From the NCBI GenBank assembly GCA_031216915.1, contig CM062289.1, positions 251,529,113-251,593,112 on the forward strand: a stretch of DNA of 64,000 nt, given 5' to 3'. The translations under genes and the position numbers were made by a program. Position 1 is the stretch's first letter; every line of letters starts with the position of its first letter. Positions 1 through 11,162 of the stretch are shown in pieces. Below the pieces are notes generated by a model. The model did no database searches, was not told the DNA's origin, and saw nothing but the letters and a program-made list of their open reading frames with translations. The stretch is from Pictodentalium vernedei. Lineage: Eukaryota > Mollusca > Scaphopoda > Dentaliida > Dentaliidae.

Positions 1-403
1 ATTCAGCTAAGTCTGGGTCATTGGTTACAGTATAAAAATATGAAAAAATTTATAGTAATTTATATATTTTTTATACTTACCAATGACCCAGACGGGAATG
101 GCCCTCCCATGAGTGGGCAGTACTGGGCACTCATACCTCCCCGCTGAAGTATTAAAATCTTTTTTCTACAAAGAATGATTTATTGGCGCCAGATTCGGTG
201 ACTTCCTGGCATCTGAGCATGTGCAGAGGGTAAAATGTATGGAGGGCCAGATAGGACTTTTAATTTTCGGTTTTGCATGCAAACTTTGGGGATTGGGGGG
301 CAAAATTTGTGTTTGGCCCTAGATATTTTGGGGTTAGCACCAGCTAAGTCTGGGTCATTGGTAAGTATAAAAAATATATAAATTACTATAATTTTTTTCA
401 TTT
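1..403. repeat. Dispersed repeat with inverted and direct internal copies, copy 1
   Basis: Bases 46-98 are almost the exact reverse complement of 349-402, about 53 bp with one or two differences. The segment CTAAGTCTGGGTCATTGGT also occurs directly near 8 and 345. The 170-365 body recurs at 2364-2560, so this is a mobile or dispersed repeat. No protein is visible, and a foldback or MITE origin is inference. Confidence 0.6.
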
Positions 404-716
404 TTTGAGCTACACTATCGGAATATTAATTAGTGTATCTAACAACAACCCTACAGTAATAATAACTAAATACTACATATATTTAAAGACGCTGCCAATG
501 TAAACAACATCAAAGGAAAAACCGAAAACAAGACATCAGGCACAGTAAAAGGCCCAAAGTCAGTAACAGATTTTAAAGCTACCAGATGTAAATCAAGATC
601 TTCAAACGAAGAAAAAATGATACATCGGATAGAAGATGCATGACCAAAACGACATAACACCCCTAGGGTGAGGTCGTAACCATGGGGATAAATAAAATAA
701 ACATTCTGTTACACAT
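404..716. other. Unannotated stretch
   Basis: AT-rich sequence. I see no conserved reading frame, RNA or repeat structure here. Confidence 0.4.
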
Positions 717-783
717 GTTAAACTCCCAAGAAATTTAATAACAAATTTCAATAAAAAATGGCCAAAAAGCTTGGGAGTTTAAC
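717..783. repeat. Tiny MITE-like element with 14-bp inverted ends
   Basis: GTTAAACTCCCAAG near 718 is matched by its reverse complement CTTGGGAGTTTAAC near 770. Together they enclose a stretch of about 67 bp. A MITE remnant is the simplest reading. Confidence 0.4.
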
Positions 784-879
784 AGGAAGGCTTCAAGGAG
801 GGATAGGGAAGGAACACTTAACAAATAGTGGATAAATCATTAGCAACAATGATGACGTCAGACATATGTCCCGAAATTG

Positions 880-1270
880 GGAAACATGAAATAATTTTTA
901 TAACCCCACCTAGCGGGAGGGGGTATATGGGATTCCTCGTGTCTGTCAGTCCGTCTGTCCTGAAATTGTTTAATGGAGGATACCGTCATGCTGTAATCAA
1001 CTCCTCCCCCACTTTTCAATTCACATAGTTGAAACTTCAGAATATGATCATACACAAAATGAAGATGTGCAGCATGTATAAAGTCTTGCGAAAATTTTGT
1101 TTCTCCACAGTTATTTCCCTTTCTTGACTTACAACATTTTTAGTGCTATTTTCAATAGAGGGTATCTTTATGCTGTAATCAACTCCTCTTACAGTTTTAA
1201 ATGCAGATAGCTGAAACTTCAGGATATGATCATACACACAATGAAGATGTGCAACATGTATAAAGTTTTG
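880..1270. repeat. Pearl-like element with microsatellite and two core repeats
   Basis: A degenerate GTCTGTCAGTCCGTCTGTCC microsatellite at about 940-960 is followed by two core units with a period of about 182 bp. CTGTAATCAACTCCTC starts at 991 and again at 1173. Left terminus, GTCC microsatellite and tandem core is the arrangement of bivalve pearl/Helentron-related elements. Assignment to that class is inference. Confidence 0.5.
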
Positions 1271-1363
1271 TTTATTTTTTATTTTTTTTCAAAGTTAGGG
1301 TAAGGTGATTTCAGCTCAATGATGGTATAAACTAAACCTGTCATTTTATCTATATAGTGTAGT

Positions 1364-1877
1364 CACAGCGGGGAATCACGTGGTTTCGAATTGTATGGCA
1401 GAGGAGTTCGGAAACGCGAGAAGAGTCGAAGAAAAAGGTAATATACTAGATATGACATATTACATAGTATTTTGGCAGCGCCGAGCATATGAGATACTAT
1501 TTTTCAAACAAACTGATACCCCATTTGTGTCCAAACTCACAGTAGTTTTCTATAACATTCTGACAAAAGTTGCCAGTCGGAGGATTTGGTCCAAGTAGAG
1601 AGAAAGCATAAAAATAGAATATGTTTGTGGAATACACCAGTAAACACGTTGTGGAAAATTCTCCGACTGGCAGCTTTTGTCAGAATGTTATAGAAAACTA
1701 CTGTGAGTTTGGACACATAAGAGGTATCAGTTTGTTTGAAAAATAGTATCCTATATGCTCGTTGCTGCCAAAATACTATTTAATATGTCATATCCAGTGT
1801 ATTACCTTTCTTCCTCGATTCTTCTCCTGTTTCTGAACTCCTCGGCCATTCAACTTGAAACCACGTGATTCCCCACC
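1364..1877. repeat. Long inverted repeat (foldback element), arms about 220 bp
   Basis: The arm at about 1367-1592 reappears as the reverse complement at about 1655-1877 with modest divergence, separated by a loop of about 60 bp. GTAGT flanks both sides (1359-1363 and 878-882 within the 1 kb block, i.e. 1878-1882), a possible 5-bp target duplication. The open frame in the left arm is matched by the inverted arm and is not evidence of a gene. Confidence 0.7.
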
Positions 1878-1882
1878 GTAGT

Positions 1883-2363
1883 AGTTGAGCAACACATTTA
1901 CTGCTCTTAATTAATATGAAAACTTTTGTGATGTCCTTGGTTGATTTCAATGTCTAATATTCTCTTAATATCGAGAATACATGTATGCCTCACTTACATC
2001 TCTAAAACATTACCAGCTGAAAGGCGGGGGTATTTGTTTGTGTCATCTTCAGGTGACACCTATTGTTTTCTGAACACCAAGATGTCACATTGTTGACCTT
2101 GCTCACCCTCAGGTATTGGTGCGGGGGTAACACACCACCTGGCGATGGATTGCGTCGGTATCGCACCCTCTGGCGATGGATCGACTCTAGTTATAATTAT
2201 TATAAAGTTACAGCCCTGAACGTTTCTAACCACCGTTGTCCATCATCCATTTACAGCCTTGGATCTACCAATTTTACCCATTGATTTGTGTCTGGCATCC
2301 TCAAAAAAGGAGATTTAAAAGCACAGATGTCAGTTGAATGTTGCTGACTTTAGGGCCAAACCC
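1883..2363. other. Unannotated stretch
   Basis: No repeat, exon or RNA recognised. Short duplicated phrases such as CTGGCGATGGAT near 2140 and 2170 are present. Confidence 0.3.
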
Positions 2364-2570
2364 AGAATGATTGATGGCGCCAATTTCGGTACCTTCCTGA
2401 ATCCTGCACATGCGCAGATCTCAAAAGTATGGAGGACCATCTAGGACTTGATTTTTTCGGTTTTGCATGCAAATTTGGGGGATTGGGGGGCAAAATTTGT
2501 GTTTGGCCCTGGATTAATTTGAGTTAGCACCCGCTAGTCTGGGCCATTGGTTGTCATATAAAAATTAAGA
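2364..2570 (+). repeat. Dispersed repeat, copy 2
   Basis: Same body as 170-365, with shared blocks such as GGTTTTGCATGCAAA, GGGGGGCAAAATTTGTGTTT and GTCTGGGYCATTGGT in the same order. It lacks the flanking inverted copy seen at the first locus. Confidence 0.65.
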
Positions 2571-3057
2571 TTTTTGTGTGGTGTGTTGATAACTTGAAAT
2601 AGGAGAATTAAGAGGGCTTTACCTTTTCTGTAAAGCTCTACCCCTGCTCCCTTTTTTGATTTCCATTTATACATAATTTGTTGTATGTATCCATGCCACA
2701 GATTGATGGATGTGTTTGCAGAAGAACAGATGCCTAAATGCTATGTTTGAGATGCACACAGTCACTGAAATCTGGGATGTTTATGCACAGAAGTTACCAA
2801 GTTATGATTTTCCAACACTCAGATATTGCACTTAGGATTTAGTGATCTGTCCTACTGCCTACCAGCACATTCATCAGTCTATGACGTAAATACAATGTGC
2901 AGTCGTATGAGCCACATCACCTTGTTTGCGAATCTGGTTGTTCACCCACTCTTTGAATTGAAGCTTCACATGGCCCAAGAATTTACAACTAACCTTAGTA
3001 AGTATTTCCTGAGCTACTCACCTATTTGTTACAGCTGGGAACAGAGTGGCTTATCAG
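2571..3057. other. Unannotated stretch
   Basis: Nothing recognised on either strand. The plus-strand open frame from 2826 has no recognisable motif and runs into a MITE. Confidence 0.3.
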
Positions 3058-3290
3058 TTAACCCTTTACCCAGCGTAACAACCAAAACCGGCCAGCGCTA
3101 TTCACAAAAATCGCCAATTAATTTTCATTATTTTTTCATTTTTTGTCTCAAGAACATAGGTTATGACCCCTCTTTGGAACAAGCTCGTCGAGCTTGTTCC
3201 AATGAGGGGTCATAACCTATGTTTTTGAGACAAAAAAATGAGTTATTCAAGAATTTTGTTTGCAAGTGTCGTCTGATTTTCAGGTTAAGC
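3058..3290. repeat. TTAA MITE with palindromic core, right end truncated
   Basis: It begins TTAACCCTTTACCCAGCGTAAC and holds an almost perfect hairpin around 3160-3240, centred on AAGCTCGTCGAGCTT. It matches the intact copy at 33799-34050 but lacks the right TTAA end and runs into a SINE-like fragment. Confidence 0.75.
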
Positions 3291-3590
3291 AATTGATTTA
3301 AGATCAAAAGATCATAGGATCGACTCTGATCCATGTCACCTGTGTTGTGTCCTTGGGCAGGATGCTTGATCCCAATTTCCCAACTGGAAGTACGGTGGTT
3401 CTGCACGTCAATGGTTCACATGCCTTCAACCATTGCTATCCTTGCTTGTTTGGGGTTAGTAAGCTTGAGAGTCTCATAGATACTTGCTGCTACTCTCCAA
3501 GTACTCCAGCTTCCTCCATCCACATGACGCCATAAGACCTTGGCTGTTTAAGGTGTCGTTTAATCACTATAAATAAATGAATTTGTCACA
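3291..3590 (+). repeat. Diverged tRNA-type SINE fragment
   Basis: It shares blocks in order with the full SINE at 52486: GTTGTGTCCTTGGGCA, GCACGTCAATGGTTCACATG and CTCCAAGTACTCCAGCTTCC. A decayed B box (GGATCGACTC) lies near 3320. The tail ends in TAAATAAATGAA. Confidence 0.6.
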
Positions 3591-3639
3591 ACAAAAGTTG
3601 AGTTTTGAGTGAATAAATAACAAATATTGTTGATGAAGC

Positions 3640-3872
3640 TGAAGTCTGATGATCCACCATGGGAACCCTGAAGAGTAGAGCAGTGCTTGTTTTCTGCCAT
3701 AAACAAGTTCTGCTTTACTGATAAAATGGAACCTGGAACCAATGCCTGGGGTGGAAGTCCTCTAAAATGGGCAGCATAGGTATAAACGATTGGCTAAACT
3801 TGACTTCATACCTGTCTTGCAATCATAATATAACTGAAGATGCTGAAAATGACCTTAAACACCAATAAATAA
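3640..3872 (+). repeat. SINE-like repeat with shared 3' tail, copy 1
   Basis: Shares GGGAACCC, GTTTTCTGCCATAAACAAG, GGAAGTCCTCTAAAATGGGC and the terminal GACCTTAAACACCAATAAAT with the copies at 31050-31275 and 62030-62295. The last block is also the tail of the tRNA-headed SINEs, suggesting a common LINE partner. Confidence 0.55.
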
Positions 3873-4389
3873 ATCAAATCTGATGATGAGAATATTGCTT
3901 ATTTTGTGCTCATCAACCGCCAAATTTTCCATCATGCTAAAATGTGTACCCGGGATGTTGAAATGTTTAAATCTTTTTATGTATTTTGCTCCATGTTAGA
4001 GTTCACTTCATTGGATAAATGTTATTTGTGTTCCATGTTTATGTCCCTTAACAAGATTTTAGAGCAAGACCTGAATATGCCAGTACACCATTCATATTGT
4101 TAACAACTTTTCCGAATAAAGAATTAACAGATGAAACACAGACATTAGAAGATGGAAAACTGTTGAATGCTGTGATAGTACAAAGACTGAAATAAACATT
4201 AGATTTCCTGTGGAAAAAACTGTTAAATGAATGATTCGGCCATTTTTACACCTTGTCGGATGTGTTTTTAAACTATTTTTCACTGGCATCTGCTCTTGAG
4301 AGGCAGTGGCATGACAAATGGTTTTGTGATACCCTCACTGATAAATTTGATTATTTGGAACATGAGTATTTCTATGCATAGTTGACAAC
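3873..4389. other. Unannotated stretch
   Basis: AT-rich DNA with no recognised gene or repeat structure. Confidence 0.3.
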
Positions 4390-4650
4390 CTTTCGGTTGT
4401 ACAGTGGAGCCCACTTAAACCCACCACTCTGATAATGCAAGAGAATTTTCTCTAATCACTCTGTTTTTCTCTTGTTTAACTCTGAATTTAAACAATTATA
4501 TCTTGTTTGACAGAGCTCACTGAGCTCTGTCAGACAAGATATATTTGGTTAAATATCAAACTGTATCATGGGAAATATTTGCTGCTGAAAACTTTTTCAT
4601 TTTGACATCAGAGTGCAGAGGGTTAATTGGATATCTCTTAACCCTTGACA
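4390..4650. repeat. MITE with GAGCTC-centred hairpin
   Basis: ATATCTTGTTTGACAGAGCTC at about 4497 is followed after a 2-nt centre by its reverse complement to about 4544. The left end GTACAGTGGAGCCCACTTAA resembles sequence near 9240. Related hairpins lie at 5690-5740 and 8780-8840. Confidence 0.55.
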
Positions 4651-4661
4651 CAATGTCAAAA

Positions 4662-4960
4662 TTGATTATGCCCCCGACTTGAAAAGTCGAAGGGGTATCT
4701 AGTGGAGAGCTCTGTCCATCTGTCAGTCCATCTGTAGCAACATTTTCCCTTGTATCTCAGCCACTGCTACTCCAATTTGAATGATATTTGGTGTTGCGAT
4801 AGAGCATCATGCAGGAATGATACCTGTGTAGTGTGATTTTCTTCCACACAATTTTTTCTAGAGTTATGGCACTTTTTCACTCTAATGACCTTTTTTTGCG
4901 ATTGGGGTGTTTGAAGGGCTTTGCGATGCAGGCCTCTTGTTATTTTAAATTATTGTTTTT
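4662..4960. repeat. Pearl-like element, left part
   Basis: TTATGCCCCCGACTTGAAAAGTCGAAGGGGT is a terminal hairpin of the type at 34676. A degenerate GTCC-type microsatellite near 4710-4735 and a pearl-type core phrase ('...GTTATGGCAC') follow. Confidence 0.45.
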
Positions 4961-4974
4961 TAAAAAAATTTCAA

Positions 4975-5065
4975 AACATTTCATCAAAGCCACAACATGT
5001 GACCCCTCATTGGAATGAGCTCGATCAGCTTGTTCCAATGAGGAGTCACATGATATGAGTTTTTT
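4975..5065. repeat. Palindromic MITE core, diverged
   Basis: ATGTGACCCCTCATTGGAA near 4996 pairs with TTCCAATGAGGAGTCACAT near 5033 around an AGCTCGATCAGCT centre. Same family as 33799-34050 and 61548-61635. Confidence 0.6.
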
Positions 5066-5069
5066 TTAA

Positions 5070-5395
5070 TTTTTAGCTGTGATGAGCAGCTCCATATATG
5101 TGTCAATGTCGGTCTGTCTGTCAGTCGGTCTGTCTGTCACCAACAAGTTTAAAAAACACCATAACTCCTAAAATACTTGATGGAATGACACCATTCTTGG
5201 TATGCAAGTGTATCTTCATGATGTCTACACCCTCTCAATAGTGCATGTCATTCGGATAATTTCTGTCACATTTATGAACTTCTCACCGAGTTTTTTTGTC
5301 ACCAACAAGTTTTTTTGTCACCAATGAGTTTTAAAACATCATTGGCATTGCACGAATCGTCGCAGCTTCGGCACTGTGACAGTGCACTCTAGTTT
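5070..5395 (+). repeat. Pearl-like element (AGCTGxGA hairpin end), copy 1
   Basis: TTTTTAGCTGTGATGAGCAGCTC, then GTCGGTCTGTCTGTCAGTCGG, then core text ending CGTCGCAGCTTCGGC. The same order appears at 62708-63175, so the two are copies of one family. Confidence 0.6.
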
Positions 5396-5439
5396 TAAAA
5401 TATCTTCTTTTTTTTCCAACTGCTAAATTTGTAAATTAT

Positions 5440-5862
5440 GTGGTTAGATCTGGTCGATTTGTTAGGTTAATTGAATAACCTTGTTAACTGAATAGAACAA
5501 AACTCAAAACCATTTGCCATATCTTCCAATCAATGTTAATTGAATATAGGTTATAGAGTGAACTCAGGACTGTCAGTTGAATAAAAAATCTTGTAATATT
5601 CCATGAAATTACCTGACACTCTTCAAATTTCCCTTTGTTACAGGCCTGTTTTGCCTCAGTACATTCAATACAGGAATCAAATCTATTACATCTTGTTTGT
5701 CAAAGCTCCATGAGCTCTGTAAAACAACTTATAATAGAATAAATGGTCGTTTTATCTTGAGAATACAGGAGAGAGGCAAATCCCTGTTGAATACTCATGT
5801 TAATTCAATAATTTACTTGGTAAAGTGGCTATTCAATTAACAGTGTTCTACTGTACTTTGGT
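5440..5862. repeat. MITE with TTAATTGAATA ends and internal hairpin
   Basis: Repeated GTTAATTGAATA-type motifs occur at the left. CTATTCAATTAACAGTGTTCTACTGTA closes the right at about 5828-5857. A diverged GAGCTC hairpin lies at 5690-5740. The TA-type ends suggest a Tc1/mariner-like MITE. Confidence 0.4.
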
Positions 5863-6210
5863 TCAACTTAAATAACAGTCGTATCTGGCCAGCACTATTT
5901 ACAAAAACTACCATTTCATTTTTATTATTGTTTTCAATTCTTGCCTCATAAACATAGCTTATGATGTCTAATTTGGATGAGCTTAACAAAATGGGGTTGA
6001 CTTGCTTTCACAGCTCAACAAAATGGGGTTGAATGTTGCTTTCTCAACAGTCAACATTTTTACTGAAGATTTCTAAAAACTCCATTTTTCTAAAAATTTT
6101 CAAAGTGAGTCAAGACTGCTGTCAGGTGACTTTTCTTGATTTGATTAATTTGAGAAAACATTGTTCAGCCACTTGAGTATCAACAGGTTCATTTGAGGCC
6201 TTGAAAGGGC
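5863..6210. other. Unannotated stretch with decayed repeat text
   Basis: Contains GTATCTGGCCAGCACTATTTACAAAA and CATAAACATAGCTTATGAT, which resemble the left half of the TTAA palindromic MITE. Otherwise featureless. Confidence 0.35.
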
Positions 6211-6211
6211 A

Positions 6212-6565
6212 TAAGTGGAGTGGTGGCTGAGTGGATAAGTGTGGTGGTCTCTCATGCCAGAGATCCTTGGTCGGAGGAAGTTCTCAAGGTGTCCAAACAC
6301 TTTTTGTCAGCATCAATTTTGGAGGTTGATGCTGTTACAGCATACGATCCTATTGGGTGGGGATGTAAAATGGCTGTCCTCTGTGTGGAGAGAGACACAC
6401 TCCATGCAGGCTAAAGATCCCTTTTGTAATATTCGAGAAGAGAGAGGCCATGGAGTTGCCACCACAAAGACTATCCTACACTCCTGCACCATAGTGCCAA
6501 GGAAAGGCATTAATATAAGTTGTGTAACTTGCTCTCCAATCCTTGTAAAACAAATAAGCTTAAAA
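6212..6565 (+). repeat. SINE-like element with tRNA(Ser/Leu)-like head
   Basis: GGTGGCTGAGTGGATAAGTG at about 6223 resembles a class II tRNA A box. The B box is decayed (TCCTTGGTCGGAGGAAG). The body has no conserved frame despite overlapping open frames. One copy only, so family status is inferred. Confidence 0.45.
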
Positions 6566-6711
6566 CAAAGGGCATAAGAAGGCTTGAATTATACAACTTA
6601 AATTCCACGTCCTTGATAGTGCTTGAAAATGAGACTTCCTTGGAAAAAGTTTTCATTGAAAATATATTTAGGTCACTGTTTGACCCACTTTAGTCAAAAT
6701 ATGTCCTGATA

Positions 6712-6842
6712 ATCAGGGGTTATTACTTGTTTAGTTTCATAGTAACTTCATATCAGTCTGAGACCGAATACTGATGTGAAGTTACTGAGGGCTGATATCT
6801 TTGCCAGTATGAAACTAATCAAGTAATAACCTCTTTATTTAT
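6712..6842. repeat. Inverted repeat, arms about 43 bp
   Basis: GGGGTTATTACTTGTTTAGT near 6716 pairs with sequence near 6810-6835. The right arm carries an extra segment of about 20 nt. MITE-like. Confidence 0.55.
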
Positions 6843-6934
6843 TTAACCAAAACAAATAATTACAAAATGTTCTCTGATCTGTTGCAGTTTTTTGACTCAT
6901 TCTTTTCACAGGGTCCTAAGTTTCCTCTTTTAGT

Positions 6935-7000
6935 TTAGGTATCTGAACGTCTCGGCTTCCCCAGTGGGGAAGCCATGACGTTCTGATATCTGAGCTATCT
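6935..7000. repeat. Hairpin, about 25-bp arms
   Basis: GTATCTGAACGTCTCGGCTTCCCC pairs with GGGGAAGCCATGACGTTCTGATAT across a CAGT-like centre. Confidence 0.5.
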
Positions 7001-7365
7001 CTTCTCCCACTTCGGGGAATCTCTGCTTACATCTCGTGAGTTTTAGTTTATATTGAAATTTTTCTGTACAATTCTCTTCTTTTTTTCTCTTCCTCCACCC
7101 AGTCCTCACTCATTGCCATCATTAATTCCTCGTCATTCAAAAAGTTCACGTCAACCCACTCCATTATTCCTGGTAATACCAGTTTTCATGATTGCATTCC
7201 ATGAGAAAGGGTTTTGATGTTCCAAGTAATGATGAGTCAAAGGGAACAACTCTGGCTTGGTTCTATTTAGTCAAGATCGGTGTCATATCAGACGAGTTTG
7301 AAGTCATATCAGCCTGTGTTGATAATGGGCAATTCTGGGAAAGAAAATCATATCCAATAAATAAG
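7001..7365. other. Unannotated stretch
   Basis: No gene or repeat recognised. Confidence 0.3.
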
Positions 7366-7465
7366 CTGTGATACAGTACAACCTGTTTGGTTGCTTTACT
7401 CTGCAATGGACCTGTCAAGAGAGACAACCTGTTTTGAGAGACCGCGTTGGCCAAAAGTTGACCAT
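7366..7465. repeat. Fragment of TACAGTA MITE (GAGAGACC family)
   Basis: TACAGTACAACCTGTTTGG, CCTGTCAAGAGAGACAACCTG and TTTTGAGAGACCGCG resemble the compact MITE at 59169-59317. Confidence 0.45.
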
Positions 7466-7553
7466 TTGAGGATACCTCAATTTTTATTTTGTAAAAACAC
7501 CCTTTTCTTCTTAAAAAGCACTTTTTCTAAGTAATGAGGAGTGAGTAGTCATG

Positions 7554-7819
7554 TACAGTTAAAACCTCTCAGGCATTATTATTTTAAAGAATTACTTTCA
7601 TAATCCTTGCATGGGCAGTGATGTCCATGCATGTGTTAACCAGGTAATCAAAATCAAAATCAGCAAAATTTTAATTAATGAAGCACCGGGTTGTAAATTT
7701 AAATTAAGTAAATTTTTGATGATTATTCCTATAATTAGTGTTTGGAATCTAATATTATTGCACCCATGGAAATATTGCCCACCTGCGGAAAATGACCAGT
7801 CCACAGAGGCTGTACTGTA
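7554..7819. repeat. TA-type MITE, empty-site copy
   Basis: Begins TACAGTTAAAACCTCTC and ends GGCTGTACTGTA. It is collinear with 61106-61943 but lacks the hAT element found there: AATCTAATATTATTGCACCC here versus a split AATCTACCATTATT / GCGTCC there. TACAG...CTGTA ends fit a Tc1/mariner-like MITE. Confidence 0.65.
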
Positions 7820-8330
7820 TGTTGCTGTTTATATGGTATGGTGCTCAAAAAATAGGAAGTTAAATGTCAAAACATAAAATGGTATAAAGCTGTGGAAAAT
7901 ACTGGGTTTCTAAAATTAAGAGACAAATAAAATACCTACATTTCATAAAAAGTTGGAGGCATTTTAATTTTTTAGATCATAACATCCAGTGACGTCACTA
8001 CCAAGTTCAGCACCATGACTTGATATCTTCCCAAAATGGCAAAACATTTTAGATATGGTTTCTATTGGTGACTGTATTTCCAATTTATTGGCATAAAAAA
8101 TCCATGGAAAATTTTAAAAAACTGATGAGATCTAAATTTGATGTTGTTTTGGATAAAGTTTGAAAATCTAAAGATGATCAACTAGAGGTGACGGAAGCTC
8201 GATAAAAGTGGAGGGACTCAAATTTTCAAGGCTAGCATTGTTCAGCCTAATGGGAGGAAAAATTACAATCGTATATTGGTAAATGTACCGTGACACACTA
8301 TAGTGCCTTGTTTAGATGAGCATGCCTTGC
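7820..8330. other. Unannotated stretch
   Basis: No conserved frame or repeat seen. Confidence 0.3.
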
Positions 8331-8334
8331 TGTC

Positions 8335-8420
8335 CTGTCCATTTCTTCTATTTCAATCATCTTCCACCCCAAAGACTAGCCTTTGGGTTGGAAGATGGTT
8401 GAAGTAGAAGAAATGGACTG
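8335..8420. repeat. Hairpin, about 35-bp arms
   Basis: GTCCATTTCTTCTATTTCAA near 8337 pairs with its near reverse complement ending near 8418, around the centre CAAAGACTAGCCTTTG. Confidence 0.55.
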
Positions 8421-8679
8421 AAGCGACCGAAGGTGGGATTCATTGGCCAAATGTTGTTTGGATTTGCAAATAATACATTACATGAATGCCTGTATATTGG
8501 CACATTTGCATGTGCGCACTTTAACTTGTTGTGTAACCACACAACATGTCTGTGGAAAAAAGTGGAGGGGCACGTGTCCCCTGTGCCCCCCTGGTTCTGC
8601 CACCTCTGTGATCAACTCTGTGTTAGAGGGATGTCTAAACTGAGTACAAATTTCCAAGGTAAATGGGAAGTATAATGGA

Positions 8680-8985
8680 CCATGTTAATTGAATTGCCAC
8701 TTTGCCTGTGAAAAATATTCAACAGGAATATTATAATTAACAGGAATTTGGTCATTTTCCTGCATTTGAGTGATAAAGTGAGTATTTATTCTATTACATT
8801 TTGTTTGATAGAGCTGATGGAGCTCTTCAAAAGAAGATATAATATGTAGATTAAACGTCAATATTGGATGTGCTGAAACCAAATGGAGTTGTAAATGGAA
8901 CTAACTGGCTTGTCGGAATAAGTCTCTTTTAGATTATAATTTTTTTTATTCAATTAACAGGATTTTACTCTACGTCCTGTATGTA
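8680..8985. repeat. MITE with TTAATTGAAT ends and GAGCTC hairpin
   Basis: CATGTTAATTGAATTGCC at the left and TTCAATTAACAGGATTTTACT at the right enclose a decayed hairpin ACATTTTGTTTGATAGAGCT / GAGCTCTTCAAAAGAAGAT. Same family as 5440-5862. Confidence 0.4.
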
Positions 8986-9224
8986 ATTATCAGGGAACAT
9001 TTGTGCTGAAGTACAGTAAATGGTTTCTTGTTTTTCGAAATTATATTCAGCTAGCCGGCCCACCTGTCCCAGGATGTGAAGCCCCCGCCTGTGCATGGAC
9101 AGATAAGTAGCCCATTTCATATCAAGGGAGACAATCAAACCTGGAATTTCTAGCTGAACAGAATGGATGGAATGATGGAATCACAGATTTCTCATATAAT
9201 AGATCAACAGGGTTTATTCAGTTA

Positions 9225-9435
9225 AGAGATATTGAATTAAGTGGACTCCACTGTATATAATATGGATGGAGAAGAAGAAAACAGCTAACAACATTCTTGA
9301 ATGACTTAATAATAATAAAAAAAATATGAACTGATTAGTACATGTCATCCCTTGGATGCAACAAGGTTCCATCTGCAATGCTATTAGCATTACAGATGGC
9401 ACTTTGTTGCATTCAAAGGATGATATATATATACA
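9225..9435. repeat. MITE remnant with hairpin
   Basis: AAGTGGACTCCACTGTATATAA near 9239 resembles the end at 4400. A hairpin runs from CATCCCTTGGATGCAACAAGG (9347) to its near reverse complement at about 9425. Confidence 0.45.
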
Positions 9436-10120
9436 TCACGTTAATTAATAAATATTTAGGTGAGCATCATAGAAAATGTTTGAAAATTCACTTGAAAGGC
9501 CTGATTTTTTTATTTTGAAAGGGTGTATGACTCTGTGATCTTGAGTTGATGGGTTTTATCATTTTCCCTTTTGTTTCTCTTTTGCATACATACAGGCATG
9601 GGTGTGTCAGGAAAGGGAAAAACAAATGCTCATAAAATTACCCAGCACCTTTCAAATTGACCCACAATGGTTCACAGTGAAAGTGCTGTAATTTGCAAAT
9701 AAAGTATCAATTTTCAATGAACCTTTTTGAATTGTGTGAATACATGCTAGCCAACTAGCTATGTGAACCGTTCTGTGAGAGCAGAAGGCATCTGAAATAT
9801 CCCAGGTCATTTGTGTTTTAGTCATGATTTTGTCGGTCCATAAGCAGATGAAATGGAAGAGATTGTCTCCCACTTTTAGAAAATATATTTTGCAACCCCC
9901 TCCCCCACACTTGATATGAATAAAAATATTCCCTATGGGTGGTTATTAATTAACAACTAATTATTATTATTATTATTTTACCCTTCCCCCCTCCCCCCAC
10001 ATAGTTAATAGTGGATTAACTGAAAAATTGTCACCCTCCCCCCCCCCCCCCAAAAAAAACCCCCAAAACAAAGTTTATGACTCCCTTGTGAGCTGCAGTT
10101 TGGAAAAAAATGTAAAAATA
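9436..10120. other. Unannotated, with homopolymer runs
   Basis: No gene seen. Contains C-rich and A-rich runs near 9895-10060. Confidence 0.3.
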
Positions 10121-10224
10121 ATTAGTACCCCCACTCCTCCATTAGCTCACATGTCGGTACCGTCACACATGAATTTTACTTTCTTTCTTTTTTAAACGCA
10201 CGTATGAACAAAAACAGTCATATA

Positions 10225-10340
10225 ATGTAATTAATTTTTTTTCGGAGCATATCTCAGCCATATGATACCCAATCTTTGCACAAAAGTTAACCACCTGTTA
10301 CCTGTTACCTATCTGGAGATTCTGTCTTCATAGACACACC
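10225..10340 (+). repeat. Pearl-type core repeat fragment left of LINE
   Basis: GGAGCATATCTCAGCCATATG and CAATCTTTGCACAAAAGTTAACCACC recur at 13690-13765 on the other side of the LINE, suggesting the LINE lies inside an older tandem-core element. Confidence 0.4.
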
Positions 10341-10604
10341 AACTTGTAGTTGTAGAAGTTGAACTATTTACAGTTAAAAGATCCATCACCATATGTACAC
10401 TTAAAATTGGCTATGGGTCTGTTTACTTAAAAGCACTTAAAATCTTTTAAAGAGCTGTTCATTAAAAAAACAAAACTTGATAATCGATTACAATCTGTGT
10501 GTGTCAGCCCTTAACCCTGCAAGGCAGACTTAGCAATTTAAGTCCGGGGTATCTATGTCTGTGAAGGTTATAACAAAGTCTTCTTGTTTGGAAATGTAAC
10601 TGAT

Positions 10605-11063
10605 TTATACTGTATTCATCAATGTCAGTATTATTGGTGATAACTGAGGGGTCAATAATAAGGTGTAGTAGACAGTTTCCTTAACATTAGGATAGCAATC
10701 ACCAAGGTTCTTGATACTTTGACAGATTGTTGATAAGACTGGTTCTCGTGTTGATTGAAGGTACTGGCATTCCAGAAGGAAATGTTCTAGATTCTCTGGA
10801 GCTGATCCACACAGAAGGCAGGTGGGATCTACTTCTCCTTTATTAAATTTTGCATGATTAGACTGTAGAATGTAGGTGCCTGTTAAGATCTTGTTCTTCA
10901 ATGGTATTCGAGTATGATCTCTGCTGCTCCATTCAGATGATTTGATAGCTGGGTGACATTTTCCAGGATCATAAATCTTAGATAAATTGTTCAAAGATGG
11001 ATATAATATTGTATCAGCCAGGATTCTCTCGTTCCAGTATTTATCTACAGCTTGGTTGATCAT
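10605..11063 (-). pseudogene. LINE ORF2 C-terminal region with zinc knuckle
   Basis: This 152-residue open piece carries C-x2-C-x8-H-x4-C (C82, C85, H94, C99), the knuckle found after the RT in many non-LTR elements. There it helps bind element RNA or target DNA. It is the downstream end of the LINE whose RT lies at 11163-12128, and a frame break separates the two. The first residue is arbitrary because the upstream frame is broken. Confidence 0.75.
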
Positions 11064-11162
11064 AGTTTACAGGACACCCTTTGGATATGGATTATGTAAT
11101 ATTTGAAGAGCATCAGGCAACTTTCAGATCTATATTCTAATTGATGAAAAGCAAGTTGCTGT

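Noticed and set aside
2826..3215. 129-codon plus-strand frame
   Set aside because: It runs into the TTAA MITE hairpin and has no recognisable domain.
6239..6577. 112-codon plus-strand frame
   Set aside because: It lies in a SINE-like repeat and overlaps another frame of similar length.
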